64,000 bases of DNA, taken from assembly GCF_012275515.1 (NCBI RefSeq), contig NZ_JAAZQL010000001.1, positions 355,006-419,005 on the forward strand. The letters run 5' to 3'. Shown one piece after another: positions 52,344-60,839 of the stretch; position 1 is the first letter of the stretch, and each line of letters opens with the position of its first letter. The position numbers and the translations under genes are program-made. A model generated the notes under the pieces. It saw only the letters and a list, made by a program, of their open reading frames with translations, did not search any database and was not told the DNA's origin. Origin of the DNA: Novosphingobium sp. SG707 (lineage in GTDB: Bacteria; Pseudomonadota; Alphaproteobacteria; Sphingomonadales; Sphingomonadaceae).

Positions 52344-53417
52344 ATGCGTAAAGCGATTGTTGGGATGTTGCTTGCTGTTGCGGTGACGGGGCCGGTCAGG
52401 GCGCAGGATGGGGCGGCGGCCGTGGCCGCCAAGGCTCCGCCCGCTCCTGATTACGCCATGCGCGCCAATTGGTCGGTGTTCGCCTCCAGAGGCTGGGCCT
52501 CGCCCCTGCCTGAGGGTGCGGCCAAACCGGCCCGCGCGCCAAAGGTTGCGGTCTTTTTCCTTCACCCCACCACGCTGCGCAGCGAGACGGGCGAGTTGAA
52601 CCAGAACACGGCCGACGCCAAGGCCAGCCACTGGACCGATGAAAGCAGCATCGCTCGACAGGCCAGCGTCTTTGCCGCCTGTTGCGATGTCTATGCCCCG
52701 CGCTATCGCGCCGCCACCTATAACAGCTTCGCCAGCGGTCCGGTGCGCGAGGCGGCCTTTGCCTTGGCCTTTGGCGATGTCGAGCGTGCCTTTGACGCAT
52801 TCCTCAAACAGATCGGCGACCGTCCCTTCATCATCGCGGGCCATTCGCAAGGGGCCTTCCATTCCGCCACCCTGCTGGAGCGACGGATCGACGGCGCGGC
52901 GCTGCAAAAGCGGCTGGTGGCGGCCTATATCATCGGCATCAATCTGGCGCAGGGCGATTTCGGCAAACGGTTCAAAAGCGTGACGCCCTGCGCTGCGCCG
53001 GACCAGACCGGATGCGTGGTGCAATGGAACGCCTATCTCGATGGTGCGGCCGATGTGGCGAAAATGGCGGGCTACTCGCAATCGACCTATGTGCAGAAAT
53101 ATGGCGATGATGCGGGCAAGGTTACGCTTTGCGTCAATCCATTGACCTTTGATGCAAAGCTGAAGGAGGCGCCATCGGCGGCGGCCAAGGGCGCGGTGCC
53201 GGGCAGCCCCGGTTTCGGGCCTTTGCAACCGCTGAAAGCGGGGGCGGTTTCGGCGCGTTGCGATTTCGGCCTGCTGCTCGTCCGGCCCGACAAGGCGCTG
53301 GGGCTGGAGCCGCTGGCAGGCGGCGTTATGCATTATCATGATCTGGGCCTGTTCTGGGCCGATACCAGCGCCAATGCCGTGCTGCGCGCCCGCGCCTATC
53401 TGGCAGGTGGCAAGTGA
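52344..53417 (+). CDS. Exported DUF3089-family alpha/beta hydrolase
   Basis: 357 residues from ATG at 52344; the upstream in-frame ATG at 52308 would place codons before the signal peptide (MRKAIVGMLLAVAVTGPVRAQ). DUF3089 motifs: VAVFFLHPTTLR, DVYAPRYRAATYNSF, nucleophile Ser in IIAGHSQGAFHS, late His in GVMHYHDLGLFW. Several Cys residues (FAACCDV, TPCAAPDQTGC) could form disulfides in the periplasm. Function unknown beyond likely esterase activity. Coupled to the next gene by GTGA overlap. Confidence 0.82.
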   Translation: MRKAIVGMLLAVAVTGPVRAQDGAAAVAAKAPPAPDYAMRANWSVFASRGWASPLPEGAAKPARAPKVAVFFLHPTTLRSETGELNQNTADAKASHWTDESSIARQASVFAACCDVYAPRYRAATYNSFASGPVREAAFALAFGDVERAFDAFLKQIGDRPFIIAGHSQGAFHSATLLERRIDGAALQKRLVAAYIIGINLAQGDFGKRFKSVTPCAAPDQTGCVVQWNAYLDGAADVAKMAGYSQSTYVQKYGDDAGKVTLCVNPLTFDAKLKEAPSAAAKGAVPGSPGFGPLQPLKAGAVSARCDFGLLLVRPDKALGLEPLAGGVMHYHDLGLFWADTSANAVLRARAYLAGGK

Positions 53418-54376
53418 GGGTGTGGCGCTGGGCGGGGGCTGCGCTGATCGCGGCGGTTTTGGGGGCCGGGGCCTATGTGGGCGCGGCACGGGCCGGATGG
53501 CTGCGCCCGGATGAGGGCGAGATGCGCGCGCGCTATGCCACGCCTGCCTCGCGCTTTATCACCGTGGACGGACAGGCGCTGCATGTGGTGGATGAAGGCC
53601 CCGGCCGAGCCGATGCGCCGGTGGTCATGCTGGTGCATGGTTCCTTTGCCTCGGTGCATATGTGGGATGATTGGGCGGCGGGGTTGAAGGGCCGCTATCG
53701 CGTGATCCGTTTCGACCGCCCCGGCATGGGCCTTTCCGGGCCGCAGCCGCAGGGTCTGTACAATGGCGATGCCGAGGCGGCGTTGATCGCGGCGCTGGCC
53801 GCGCAGATGAAACTGCCGCCTTTCGTGCTGGTGGGCACCAGCAGCGCGGGCGAGGGCGTGGCCCATTATGCTGCGCAGCATCCGCAGGCGCTGCGCGGTC
53901 TGGTGCTGGCCAATATCGCCGCCGGGCCGCTGAAACCGGCGCCGCATTTCACGCCATGGTTCAAGGCGGTGCTGGCCTTTGACGGTCTGTTGGGCGGTCA
54001 TCACATACCGGCGATGTGGGGCGGGATCCTGCGGATGAATTATGCCGATCCGGCCCGTGTGACGCCCGAACTGGCGCGCGAATGGACCGAACTGAACAAT
54101 CGCGCACAGGGCTGGCCGCGTCATTTCGGCAAGGCGCCGCCCTTTGCGGGCACGCCCGCCGATCTGGCCGCGATCACCACGCCCACGCTGGTGCTGTGGT
54201 CGGATCGCGATCCCGAGGTGCCTTTGGCCAAAGATGGGCGCCAAACGCTGGAAAGGCTGGGGGCAAAGGACAAGGTGCTGTCTGTCGTTAAGGATTGCGG
54301 CCATATGATGCCGCTGGAATGTCCGCAGGCGTCATTGGCGCCTGTGCAGGCCTTTTTGGGCCGGATTTCCCACTAA
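53414..54376 (+). CDS. Membrane-anchored or exported alpha/beta hydrolase
   Basis: 320 residues from a GTG overlapping the DUF3089 stop. One N-terminal hydrophobic segment (WAGAALIAAVLGAGAYVGAA) serves as signal anchor. Canonical alpha/beta hydrolase: VVMLVHGSFASVHMWDDW (oxyanion HG), RFDRPGMGLS, nucleophile Ser in LVGTSSAGEG, Asp in WSDRDPEVPL and His in DCGHMMPLECP. Triad complete, in contrast to the GxHTG proteins of this region. Haloalkane dehalogenase/epoxide hydrolase-like class but Ser nucleophile suggests ester or lactone cleavage. Periplasmic face. Confidence 0.83.
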   Translation: MRVWRWAGAALIAAVLGAGAYVGAARAGWLRPDEGEMRARYATPASRFITVDGQALHVVDEGPGRADAPVVMLVHGSFASVHMWDDWAAGLKGRYRVIRFDRPGMGLSGPQPQGLYNGDAEAALIAALAAQMKLPPFVLVGTSSAGEGVAHYAAQHPQALRGLVLANIAAGPLKPAPHFTPWFKAVLAFDGLLGGHHIPAMWGGILRMNYADPARVTPELAREWTELNNRAQGWPRHFGKAPPFAGTPADLAAITTPTLVLWSDRDPEVPLAKDGRQTLERLGAKDKVLSVVKDCGHMMPLECPQASLAPVQAFLGRISH

Positions 54377-54768
54377 ACCGCGTCGTCAATTACGGATTCC
54401 TGCGAATTTCGCGCCGCCCGCGCCGTGCCTAGCACGCTTTTGTGACTGTTTGGTCGAGCCTCTGCATCCGACAGGCGAATAGGCCGCATTTCCTGCGCCA
54501 CGCGGGGCAGGGGCAAGGCACTCTCTCTTCAGCCGAAAGGGATAAGCGGAATCGGCCAGATAGGGGAGTTCAAGTCAAACGGCTCGTTTTGGGGCCGGGG
54601 TGTTTTACGCGAAGCGTAATTCGCCACATTCCCTGCTGGATGGATCGCGCCAATTGGCGCCGCGTGAACAACAGGCGGATAGAATTTCATAAGAACAGAT
54701 AGCAGCGGGAACTAGAACAAATTCTGGATCGGTTTTTGCCGACATAACAATTATCCAGTGAGGGAAAA
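54377..54768 (+). promoter_or_regulatory. 392-bp promoter region of the second TonB receptor with three palindromes
   Basis: No gene. Holds the P9 element at 54467-54479 (TCCGACAGGCGAA; its reverse complement TTCGCCTGTCGGA matches P1/P2 at 12 of 13), a TTACGC-GAA-GCGTAA palindrome at 54605-54619 and a perfect 14-bp palindrome GCGCCAATTGGCGC at 54647-54660. The last ~90 bases before the start are AT-richer. Confidence 0.6.
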
Positions 54769-57261
54769 ATGGAAACTCGCTTTTTGAAAGCCTCTGTGGC
54801 GACAACGACCTCGGCTCTTGCGATTTTTGTGGCACTTGGGGTTGCCACTCCTGCGCTGGCCGCTGAACCGGCCGCTGCCGCGCCCGTCGAGGATGCAGGC
54901 ACCATCACCGTCACCGCGCGTAAACGCAGCGAAGACATTCTCAAGGTTCCCGTGACAGTCACCGCGCTGACGGCTGAAACGCTGGCGCAAAAGGGTGTTG
55001 TCTCGATGAGCGGGCTGGCCCAGTCGACGCCGGGCATCAACATCAACGACAACTCTTCGGGCCACGCCGACCGCTCGTTCCAGCAGATCGTGATCCGCGG
55101 CTTCACGCCCTCGACCACGCTGGCCACCACCACCTCGATGTTCATCGACGGCGTGGCGGTTGCCTCGCCCTCGGCGATCATGTCGGTTTCCGATCCCAAG
55201 CAGGTCGAAGTCGTCAAGGGTCCGCAGAGCGCCTATTACGGCCGCAACACCTTCGCCGGCGCGATCAACATTTCCACCAAGGATCCCACCTCGGAATGGC
55301 ACGGCAACCTGCTTGGCATGGTGGGCACGCGCGACAATTACCGTCTGCAGGGCGCGATCGAAGGGCCGATCTTCGGTGATGTCCTGACCTTCCGCATCAC
55401 CGGCGACCGTTGGGCCAAGAGCGGTTCGTGGAACAATGCGGCCCCCGGCGGCGGCACGCTGGGCGACCAGAAGAGCACGATCGGCACCGCCACGCTGCTG
55501 TTCAAGCCTGCGCATAACTTCTCGATCAAGCTGTTCGGCCTGATGAGCGAAGACCGCGACGGCGCCCCGGCGCAGGCCCGCCTCTATGCCTATGACATCA
55601 AGTCGAGCTCGGGCGCCGTTATCGCGCCCAGCCAGTCGAACTGCTCGTTCCAAGGCAACAGCCGCGGTGTGGCCGGTCAGGGCACCGCCGTCACCAATGC
55701 CTATATCTGCGGTGTTACGCCCAAGCTGGCCTATCCGGTTTCGGCCAATGTGGCCAATACCGATGCGATCCGTTCGTGGCTGTCCAGCCCGACCAACCGT
55801 ATCGTCAGCCCCAGCGAGGGCGTCGATGGTTATGGCCTGCGCCGCATCAGTCACCACGCTCATGCCAATGCCGAATGGGTGATCAACCCCAACATCACCG
55901 CCGCCGTGCTGGCCGGTTACAACCGCGAAGTGTGGTCGACGCTGATTGATCTGGATGGCCTGGACACCAGCAGCATCGCCTATCCGGCCAACCCCAAGGG
56001 CTATTGGGATTTCCCCTATCTGATCGAACGCAAGACCAATGACTGGTCGATGGAAGGCCGCGTCAATTACAAGTTCGGCCGCCTGCGCGGTGTGGCGGGT
56101 GTTTCCTACCTCAAGGCGCAGCAGTTCCAGGGCGGCGGCGGCGGCTTCACCGCTCTTACCTCCGCGCTGCTGTCTCCGGGCGGCAAGGCGGAAAGCCGCA
56201 CCACGGGCCTGTTCTTCGGGGCGACCTATGACTTCACCGACAAATTGTCGGCCAGCGTTGAAGGCCGTTACCAGATCGACTGGCTGGGCGCGTTTACCCG
56301 TCCCTCGGGTCAGACGCTTCAGGCCGGTTATCTGCCCGCGGGTACCTACGCGGGCGGCAGCCTGCTGGCCTCGGCCAAGTATAACAATTTCACCCCGCGT
56401 GCGATCATCAACTATCAGTTCAACCCCAGCTTCATGGCTTATGCCTCGTGGGCCAAGGGTGTGAACCCGGCGCAGTTCAACACCGCCATTTTGTCCACCA
56501 GCACGGCCATCCAGAATGCAGCGATTGCCGCCGGCGGCGAACTGTCGATCAAGCCGGAAAAGATCACCAACTATGAAGTGGGTGTGAAGGGCAAGGTGCT
56601 GAACGGCGCGCTGCGCTACACCGCCGCAGCCTATTACGCCCAGTGGCGCGATCAGATCAACGCGATCTCGATCATCGTGAACGACCCCACCTCGGCCACC
56701 GGCACGAGCTTCCAGAACGTGTCGGCCAATACCGGCAATGTCGATCTTTATGGTATCGAGGGTGATTTCTCGTTCAAGGTCAATGACCTGATCACGCTGG
56801 ACGGTGCAGGCGCGATCAACGCTTCGGACATCAAGCAGTTCCGCAGCACCACCGTCAGCCAGTTGACCGGCATTTTCGACTTCTCCGGCAAGGAGATGAA
56901 GAACACGTCGAAATATTCGGCCAACCTGGGCGCGCTGCTGCATGGCGACCTGCCCTCGGTTGATGACGGCAAGTGGTTTGCCCGTCTCGATTGGAGCTAC
57001 AAGTCGGGCCAGTGGTCGAACGAGGCCAATATCCTGCGCACGCCTGATCGCCATATCTTCAACCTGCGCGGCGGTGTGTCGAAGGGCAATGTCGCGGTTG
57101 AGGCTTTCGTCAACAACCTGTTCAACAACCACACCTACACCTCGATCGGCGACAACTATGCCATCGACAACACGCTGGCCCACTTCGGCTTCTATTCTGC
57201 GGCTGTGATGGGTCTTCCCGAACTGCGTACCGTCGGTGTGCAGGTCAAGGTCAAGATGTAA
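54769..57261 (+). CDS. TonB-dependent outer-membrane receptor
   Basis: 830 residues. Signal peptide to about ALAAEP; TonB-box-like ITVTARKRSEDILKVPVTVT; plug with GLAQSTPGININDNSS, IVIRGFTPS, FIDGVAVASPS and KQVEVVKGPQSAYYGRNTFAGAINI; barrel with a typical late GVKGKVLNGALRYTAAAYYAQWRDQ strand; ends TVGVQVKVKM. Longer than the receptor at 41224 and of a different branch, so the regulon has two outer-membrane routes. It has an unusually long promoter region with several palindromes. Followed by DUF1330 and DUF1838 genes, probably cotranscribed. Confidence 0.87.
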   Translation: METRFLKASVATTTSALAIFVALGVATPALAAEPAAAAPVEDAGTITVTARKRSEDILKVPVTVTALTAETLAQKGVVSMSGLAQSTPGININDNSSGHADRSFQQIVIRGFTPSTTLATTTSMFIDGVAVASPSAIMSVSDPKQVEVVKGPQSAYYGRNTFAGAINISTKDPTSEWHGNLLGMVGTRDNYRLQGAIEGPIFGDVLTFRITGDRWAKSGSWNNAAPGGGTLGDQKSTIGTATLLFKPAHNFSIKLFGLMSEDRDGAPAQARLYAYDIKSSSGAVIAPSQSNCSFQGNSRGVAGQGTAVTNAYICGVTPKLAYPVSANVANTDAIRSWLSSPTNRIVSPSEGVDGYGLRRISHHAHANAEWVINPNITAAVLAGYNREVWSTLIDLDGLDTSSIAYPANPKGYWDFPYLIERKTNDWSMEGRVNYKFGRLRGVAGVSYLKAQQFQGGGGGFTALTSALLSPGGKAESRTTGLFFGATYDFTDKLSASVEGRYQIDWLGAFTRPSGQTLQAGYLPAGTYAGGSLLASAKYNNFTPRAIINYQFNPSFMAYASWAKGVNPAQFNTAILSTSTAIQNAAIAAGGELSIKPEKITNYEVGVKGKVLNGALRYTAAAYYAQWRDQINAISIIVNDPTSATGTSFQNVSANTGNVDLYGIEGDFSFKVNDLITLDGAGAINASDIKQFRSTTVSQLTGIFDFSGKEMKNTSKYSANLGALLHGDLPSVDDGKWFARLDWSYKSGQWSNEANILRTPDRHIFNLRGGVSKGNVAVEAFVNNLFNNHTYTSIGDNYAIDNTLAHFGFYSAAVMGLPELRTVGVQVKVKM

Positions 57262-57367
57262 TGGCCCGACGGGGCGGCGGCGCAATCCGCAGCCCCGGAC
57301 GGACGGACGGTTTCAGGCTGGCTCTGCGCAGGCGGGGCCAGCCTTTTTTGCCAGAGGAGAGCGGCAT

Positions 57368-57661
57368 ATGACAGCCTATATCTGGGCCACGGTAAAAAGC
57401 GGCGAGCCGGAGGCATTCATCGCCTATGCGCGCGCGGCGGCGCAGGTCGCGGCGGATTTTGGCGGGGAATATCTGGTGCGCGGCCTGATCGAGCAGGTGT
57501 TTGAGGGCGAATGCGAGGATGCGGGCCGAGCGGTGCTGATCCGCTTTCCCGATGCCGATGCCGCGCGGGCCTATATGAACAGCGAGGGCTACAAGGCCGC
57601 CAAGGCCCTGCGCGAGGGCGCGGGCGGTTCGGTCAATTCGCGCCTTGTGGTGGCGTCATGA
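57368..57661 (+). CDS. DUF1330-family protein
   Basis: 97 residues from ATG at 57368, preceded by AGAGGAGAG. Dimeric ferredoxin-like alpha+beta barrel family: TAYIWATVKSGEPEAFIAYA, GGEYLVRG, VLIRFPDADAARAYMNSEGY, ALREGAGGSVNSRLVVA. DUF1330 proteins resemble small monooxygenase or isomerase folds but lack a settled function. Stop overlaps the DUF1838 gene start (ATGA). Confidence 0.85.
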   Translation: MTAYIWATVKSGEPEAFIAYARAAAQVAADFGGEYLVRGLIEQVFEGECEDAGRAVLIRFPDADAARAYMNSEGYKAAKALREGAGGSVNSRLVVAS

Positions 57662-58491
57662 CGGGCGTGTCGCGGCGTGGCGTACTGGGCGGAGCGGGCC
57701 TGATGCTGGCCGCGCCTGCGCTGGCGGCGGTGCGGGGGCTGGATCTGGCCGCGCCTGCGGACCGGCTCATGGCCTTCGTCAAAATGCGCGGCAGTCTGGA
57801 TGACCGGCTGATCGCTAGCTGGGTTTCGGCCCGCTACTACGGCATAACCGGGGATGAGATGCGGCCGCTGTTCAATGTGCGCTCGGCGGTCTTTGCGCGC
57901 TATCGTCCCGCCGCCGACGGCGGCTATGAGGCCATCAATGCCGAAATCGCCTGGTTCACCGATCCCGACACGGGCGCGGTGCTGACCCAATGGCGCAATC
58001 CCTATACGGGGCGCGATGTGAAAGTGCCGATGGGGGGTTATGCACCATCCAAGGTGTTCATCCGCCCCGATCTGGGCTTTGCGCTGGCCAAACCGGTGCC
58101 GGGGCTGGAGATCGAGCACGAGGTGCTGCCCTTCGAGGTGCGCGGCGATGATCTCTATATCACCGAGCGTTCGCGCACCTCGATGCGCTTTGCCCCCGGT
58201 GCCAAACCTTTCCGCTATTCGGAGAGCAACACGTTCCATGCCCGGCTGTCGGACGTGCTGTCCGGCGCCCCCCATGTGCCCAGCGATGTGAGCTTCACCA
58301 ATGTGTGCAGTTGGCGTCCGTGGATGGAGATGGGCGACACACCGGGCCATATGTCGGCCATCGGCATCGGCAAGCAGGGCGCGGCGATGGACAGCATCCC
58401 GGCGGAATGGCAGGCCGCGACCCGCCAGTTCCGCCCGGAGGTGCTGAAAGACCCCGCAGCTTTGCTCACGCCCCTATGGAACGCGCCCTAA
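57658..58491 (+). CDS. Exported DUF1838-family protein B
   Basis: 277 residues, ATG overlapping the DUF1330 stop. Twin-Arg-type signal SRRGVLGGAGLMLAAPALA. Shared with the DUF1838 protein at 46608: WRNPYTGRDVKVP, TNVCSWRPWMEMGDTPGHM and PAEWQAATRQF. About 70 residues shorter, mainly lacking the Pro-rich C terminus and part of the N-terminal region. Function unknown; a periplasmic role on the receptor's substrate is inference. Abuts the convergent MFS gene with no gap between stops. Confidence 0.8.
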   Translation: MTGVSRRGVLGGAGLMLAAPALAAVRGLDLAAPADRLMAFVKMRGSLDDRLIASWVSARYYGITGDEMRPLFNVRSAVFARYRPAADGGYEAINAEIAWFTDPDTGAVLTQWRNPYTGRDVKVPMGGYAPSKVFIRPDLGFALAKPVPGLEIEHEVLPFEVRGDDLYITERSRTSMRFAPGAKPFRYSESNTFHARLSDVLSGAPHVPSDVSFTNVCSWRPWMEMGDTPGHMSAIGIGKQGAAMDSIPAEWQAATRQFRPEVLKDPAALLTPLWNAP

Positions 58492-59826
58492 TCAGACACC
58501 CAGCAGGGCGGCGGTCTCGTCGCCCTGCTTTGCCGCGCGGCGCATGGCGACGCGGCCCATGTTGAACAGGCCCGCAGCCAGCACCACCGCAGGCCCCGCC
58601 ACCAGCGCAATCGCCCAGCCCACCTTGGCCGGATCATGCAGCACCGCGCCATTGACGCTGGCCACCAGCAGCGGCCCGCTGGCCGCGCCCAGCAAGGTGT
58701 TGAGCACCAGCGTCAGCGCGATCGAGGTGCCCCGCATCCGCGCCGGAACAATCGCCTGCAAGGTGGCGAACATCAGCGTGCCGCACACCGCATAGATCGC
58801 ATTGCCCGTGGCCACGACAAAGGCCGCCGTCCGCGCATCGCCCGCCAGCACCGCCAGCGTCGAGGGCAGCGCCAGCAGCGGCATGAAGGAGAGCAGGCGG
58901 AAGCGCAGCATGGGCTTGCCCGCCTTCATCGAGCGATCCAGCAGCCACCCGCCCACCAGCGGCCCCGTGGCCGAGAACAGCATCGAGAGCGGCCCCAGCC
59001 AGGCGCCCACAAATTGTGGCGAAACGCCAAAGCCGCGCATCAGCATCGTGGGTTGCCATGCCGCGCCGCCATAGGCCGCGATAAAGCACACCCCAAAGCC
59101 CAGATAGAGCGGCGCCAGCACCGCGCGGTTGCGCCAGAACCATGCCACGCTCTCGCCGATGCCGGGATGGGCGGCCAAGGGCGATTGCCCGCGCCGCGCC
59201 GGTTCGCGCGTGGTGAGCATACCCAGCACGACGATGAGGCCCAGCGAGCCGGAAATGACGAAAACCGTCCGCCATGGGGCAAGACCGGCCAGCACCGGCC
59301 ATGTTGCAAAGGCCCCCTTGGCCGCCGCGCTCAGTACGATGCCGGTGAAGGCAATGCCCAGCCCCTGCGCCAGCGACTGGCCCATCATATAGATGCTGAT
59401 CGGGCGGCCGCGTTTGTCGGGCGGAAAGAGGTCGGAAATCAGCGAGATCGCGCAAGGCCCCAGCGCCGCCTCGCCAAGGCCCACCAGCAGGCGGGCGGCA
59501 AACAATTGCCCGAACCCCGCCGCCAGCCCGCTGCCGATGGTGGCCAGCGACCAGAGCGCGATGCCCCCGGTCAACAGGTTGCGGCGCGACACGCGGTCGG
59601 CCGCAACCCCCATCGGCATGCCCATAAAGGCATAGAACAGGCCGAAGGCCAGCCCCTGCAGCAATCCGATCGCGCCATCGCCGATGCCCAGGTCATGGCG
59701 CACCGGATCGACCACCATGTTCAGGATCGCCCGGTCGATGACCGAACAGATCCCGGCAAGGAACAGCAGCGCGACCATCCACCATGCGGTGGCGGCGCGG
59801 GGCCAGCTTTCGGCCGGGGCCCGCAT
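58492..59826 (-). CDS. MFS transporter (spinster-like/hexuronate-type)
   Basis: 444 residues, 12 predicted helices. LAGICSVIDRAILNMVVDPVRHDLG, GLFYAFMGMPMGVAADRVSRRNLL, LGEAALGPCAISLISDLFPPDKRGRP and MRGTSIALTLVLNTLLG are typical of the Spns-like MFS branch common beside TonB receptors in sphingomonads. Last gene of a three-gene minus-strand operon; start overlaps the phosphotransferase stop by one base. Inner-membrane transport of the regulon's substrate or a product; direction not known. Confidence 0.85.
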   Translation of the reverse strand: MRAPAESWPRAATAWWMVALLFLAGICSVIDRAILNMVVDPVRHDLGIGDGAIGLLQGLAFGLFYAFMGMPMGVAADRVSRRNLLTGGIALWSLATIGSGLAAGFGQLFAARLLVGLGEAALGPCAISLISDLFPPDKRGRPISIYMMGQSLAQGLGIAFTGIVLSAAAKGAFATWPVLAGLAPWRTVFVISGSLGLIVVLGMLTTREPARRGQSPLAAHPGIGESVAWFWRNRAVLAPLYLGFGVCFIAAYGGAAWQPTMLMRGFGVSPQFVGAWLGPLSMLFSATGPLVGGWLLDRSMKAGKPMLRFRLLSFMPLLALPSTLAVLAGDARTAAFVVATGNAIYAVCGTLMFATLQAIVPARMRGTSIALTLVLNTLLGAASGPLLVASVNGAVLHDPAKVGWAIALVAGPAVVLAAGLFNMGRVAMRRAAKQGDETAALLGV

Positions 59827-60839
59827 CAGAGCAGACCGCAGGCGCGGGCGCGCGTCTTGATGTAATCGCCCAGCCAGTCGAGGTTGCGGAAGCGCAAAGT
59901 GCCGCGTCCGACCGCCGTGCTGGAATGGGCCATGCCCGCCACCAGACGCAGCGCCTTGCCCATCAGGAAGAGTTCCTTGTTGGCGATTTCCTCGGCGGTG
60001 AAAGGGCGGACCGACTGATAGCCGTCCTCAAACGCCGTGCCATAGCTTTCCGAAAAGCCGTAGAACAGATTGCCCCAGACGAAGTTCTGCACGTCCTGCA
60101 TCAGGAAATCCTCGCCCGCCGCGTCGAAATCGAGCAGCGTGATCGTGCCCGCATCATCGACATGGACGTTGGAGGGGTGGAAATCGCGGTGGCACACGCC
60201 CAGCGGCACACCGGCGGCGGCCAGTTCATCGAGGCGCTTGTCCATATTGGCGGCAATGATCGGATAATCGCGCAGGTCGTCCGGGCGATCATACACAAAG
60301 TCGATCAGCGCGGGCATGCAGATGTTGTAATCCTTGGCCGTGTCGGTGGTGAACTTGTGATCCTTGCCCGCCCATTCATAGCCCAGCAGATGCATGTTGG
60401 CGAAAGCCGCGCCGATGCGGAACGAGGTTTCCTCGCTCAGCATATCGCCGAATTTGCGCCCCGGCGCCCAGTCATACATGGCAATCGCGCGCGCGCCCTC
60501 GGGCGTGGCGGCCTTCCAGTAGAGCGTACCGTCATGCTGGGGCACGGCGACGCTGGCGGGGAAGGACTTGTCCTTCAGGAAGGCCAGGAAATCGAGTTCA
60601 TAGGCAACATCATCGACATCGCGGTATGTCTTGCGCCACACGCGCAGCGCATATTTCGTCTGCTCGTCCTGAACCAGATAGACATCGTTCATGCCGCGAT
60701 AGAGCAGCCACACGTCCAGCTTGCCCACCACCGGATAGCGCGCCTTGACCTCGCGCGCGATAAAGTCGGGGTGCAACACCGAATGCGAAATATCAGCAAT
60801 CGGCAGGCCGGATTCAACCAAGGAAGAGACGTAATTCAC
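59826..60839 (-). CDS. APH-family small-molecule phosphotransferase
   Basis: 337 residues from a GTG at 60839 with AGAGGTG upstream, overlapping the end of the preceding gene by 26 bp; a TTG at 60860 is an alternative. Kinase-like fold: LLYRGMNDVYLVQ nucleotide loop, YALRVWRKTYR (Lys/Arg), catalytic loop GVCHRDFHPSNV and metal-binding LLDFDAAGEDF. Catalytic residues are intact. Aminoglycoside/homoserine/choline-kinase-like family; in a catabolic operon between a hydrolase-like protein and a transporter it probably phosphorylates a hydroxylated metabolite. An antibiotic-resistance role is less likely given the context. Confidence 0.82.
   Translation of the reverse strand: MNYVSSLVESGLPIADISHSVLHPDFIAREVKARYPVVGKLDVWLLYRGMNDVYLVQDEQTKYALRVWRKTYRDVDDVAYELDFLAFLKDKSFPASVAVPQHDGTLYWKAATPEGARAIAMYDWAPGRKFGDMLSEETSFRIGAAFANMHLLGYEWAGKDHKFTTDTAKDYNICMPALIDFVYDRPDDLRDYPIIAANMDKRLDELAAAGVPLGVCHRDFHPSNVHVDDAGTITLLDFDAAGEDFLMQDVQNFVWGNLFYGFSESYGTAFEDGYQSVRPFTAEEIANKELFLMGKALRLVAGMAHSSTAVGRGTLRFRNLDWLGDYIKTRARACGLL

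Noticed and set aside
59826..60839. Antibiotic-resistance gene
   Set aside because: The APH fold is broad; operon position between a hydrolase-fold protein and a transporter under the region 4 operator suggests a metabolic kinase.
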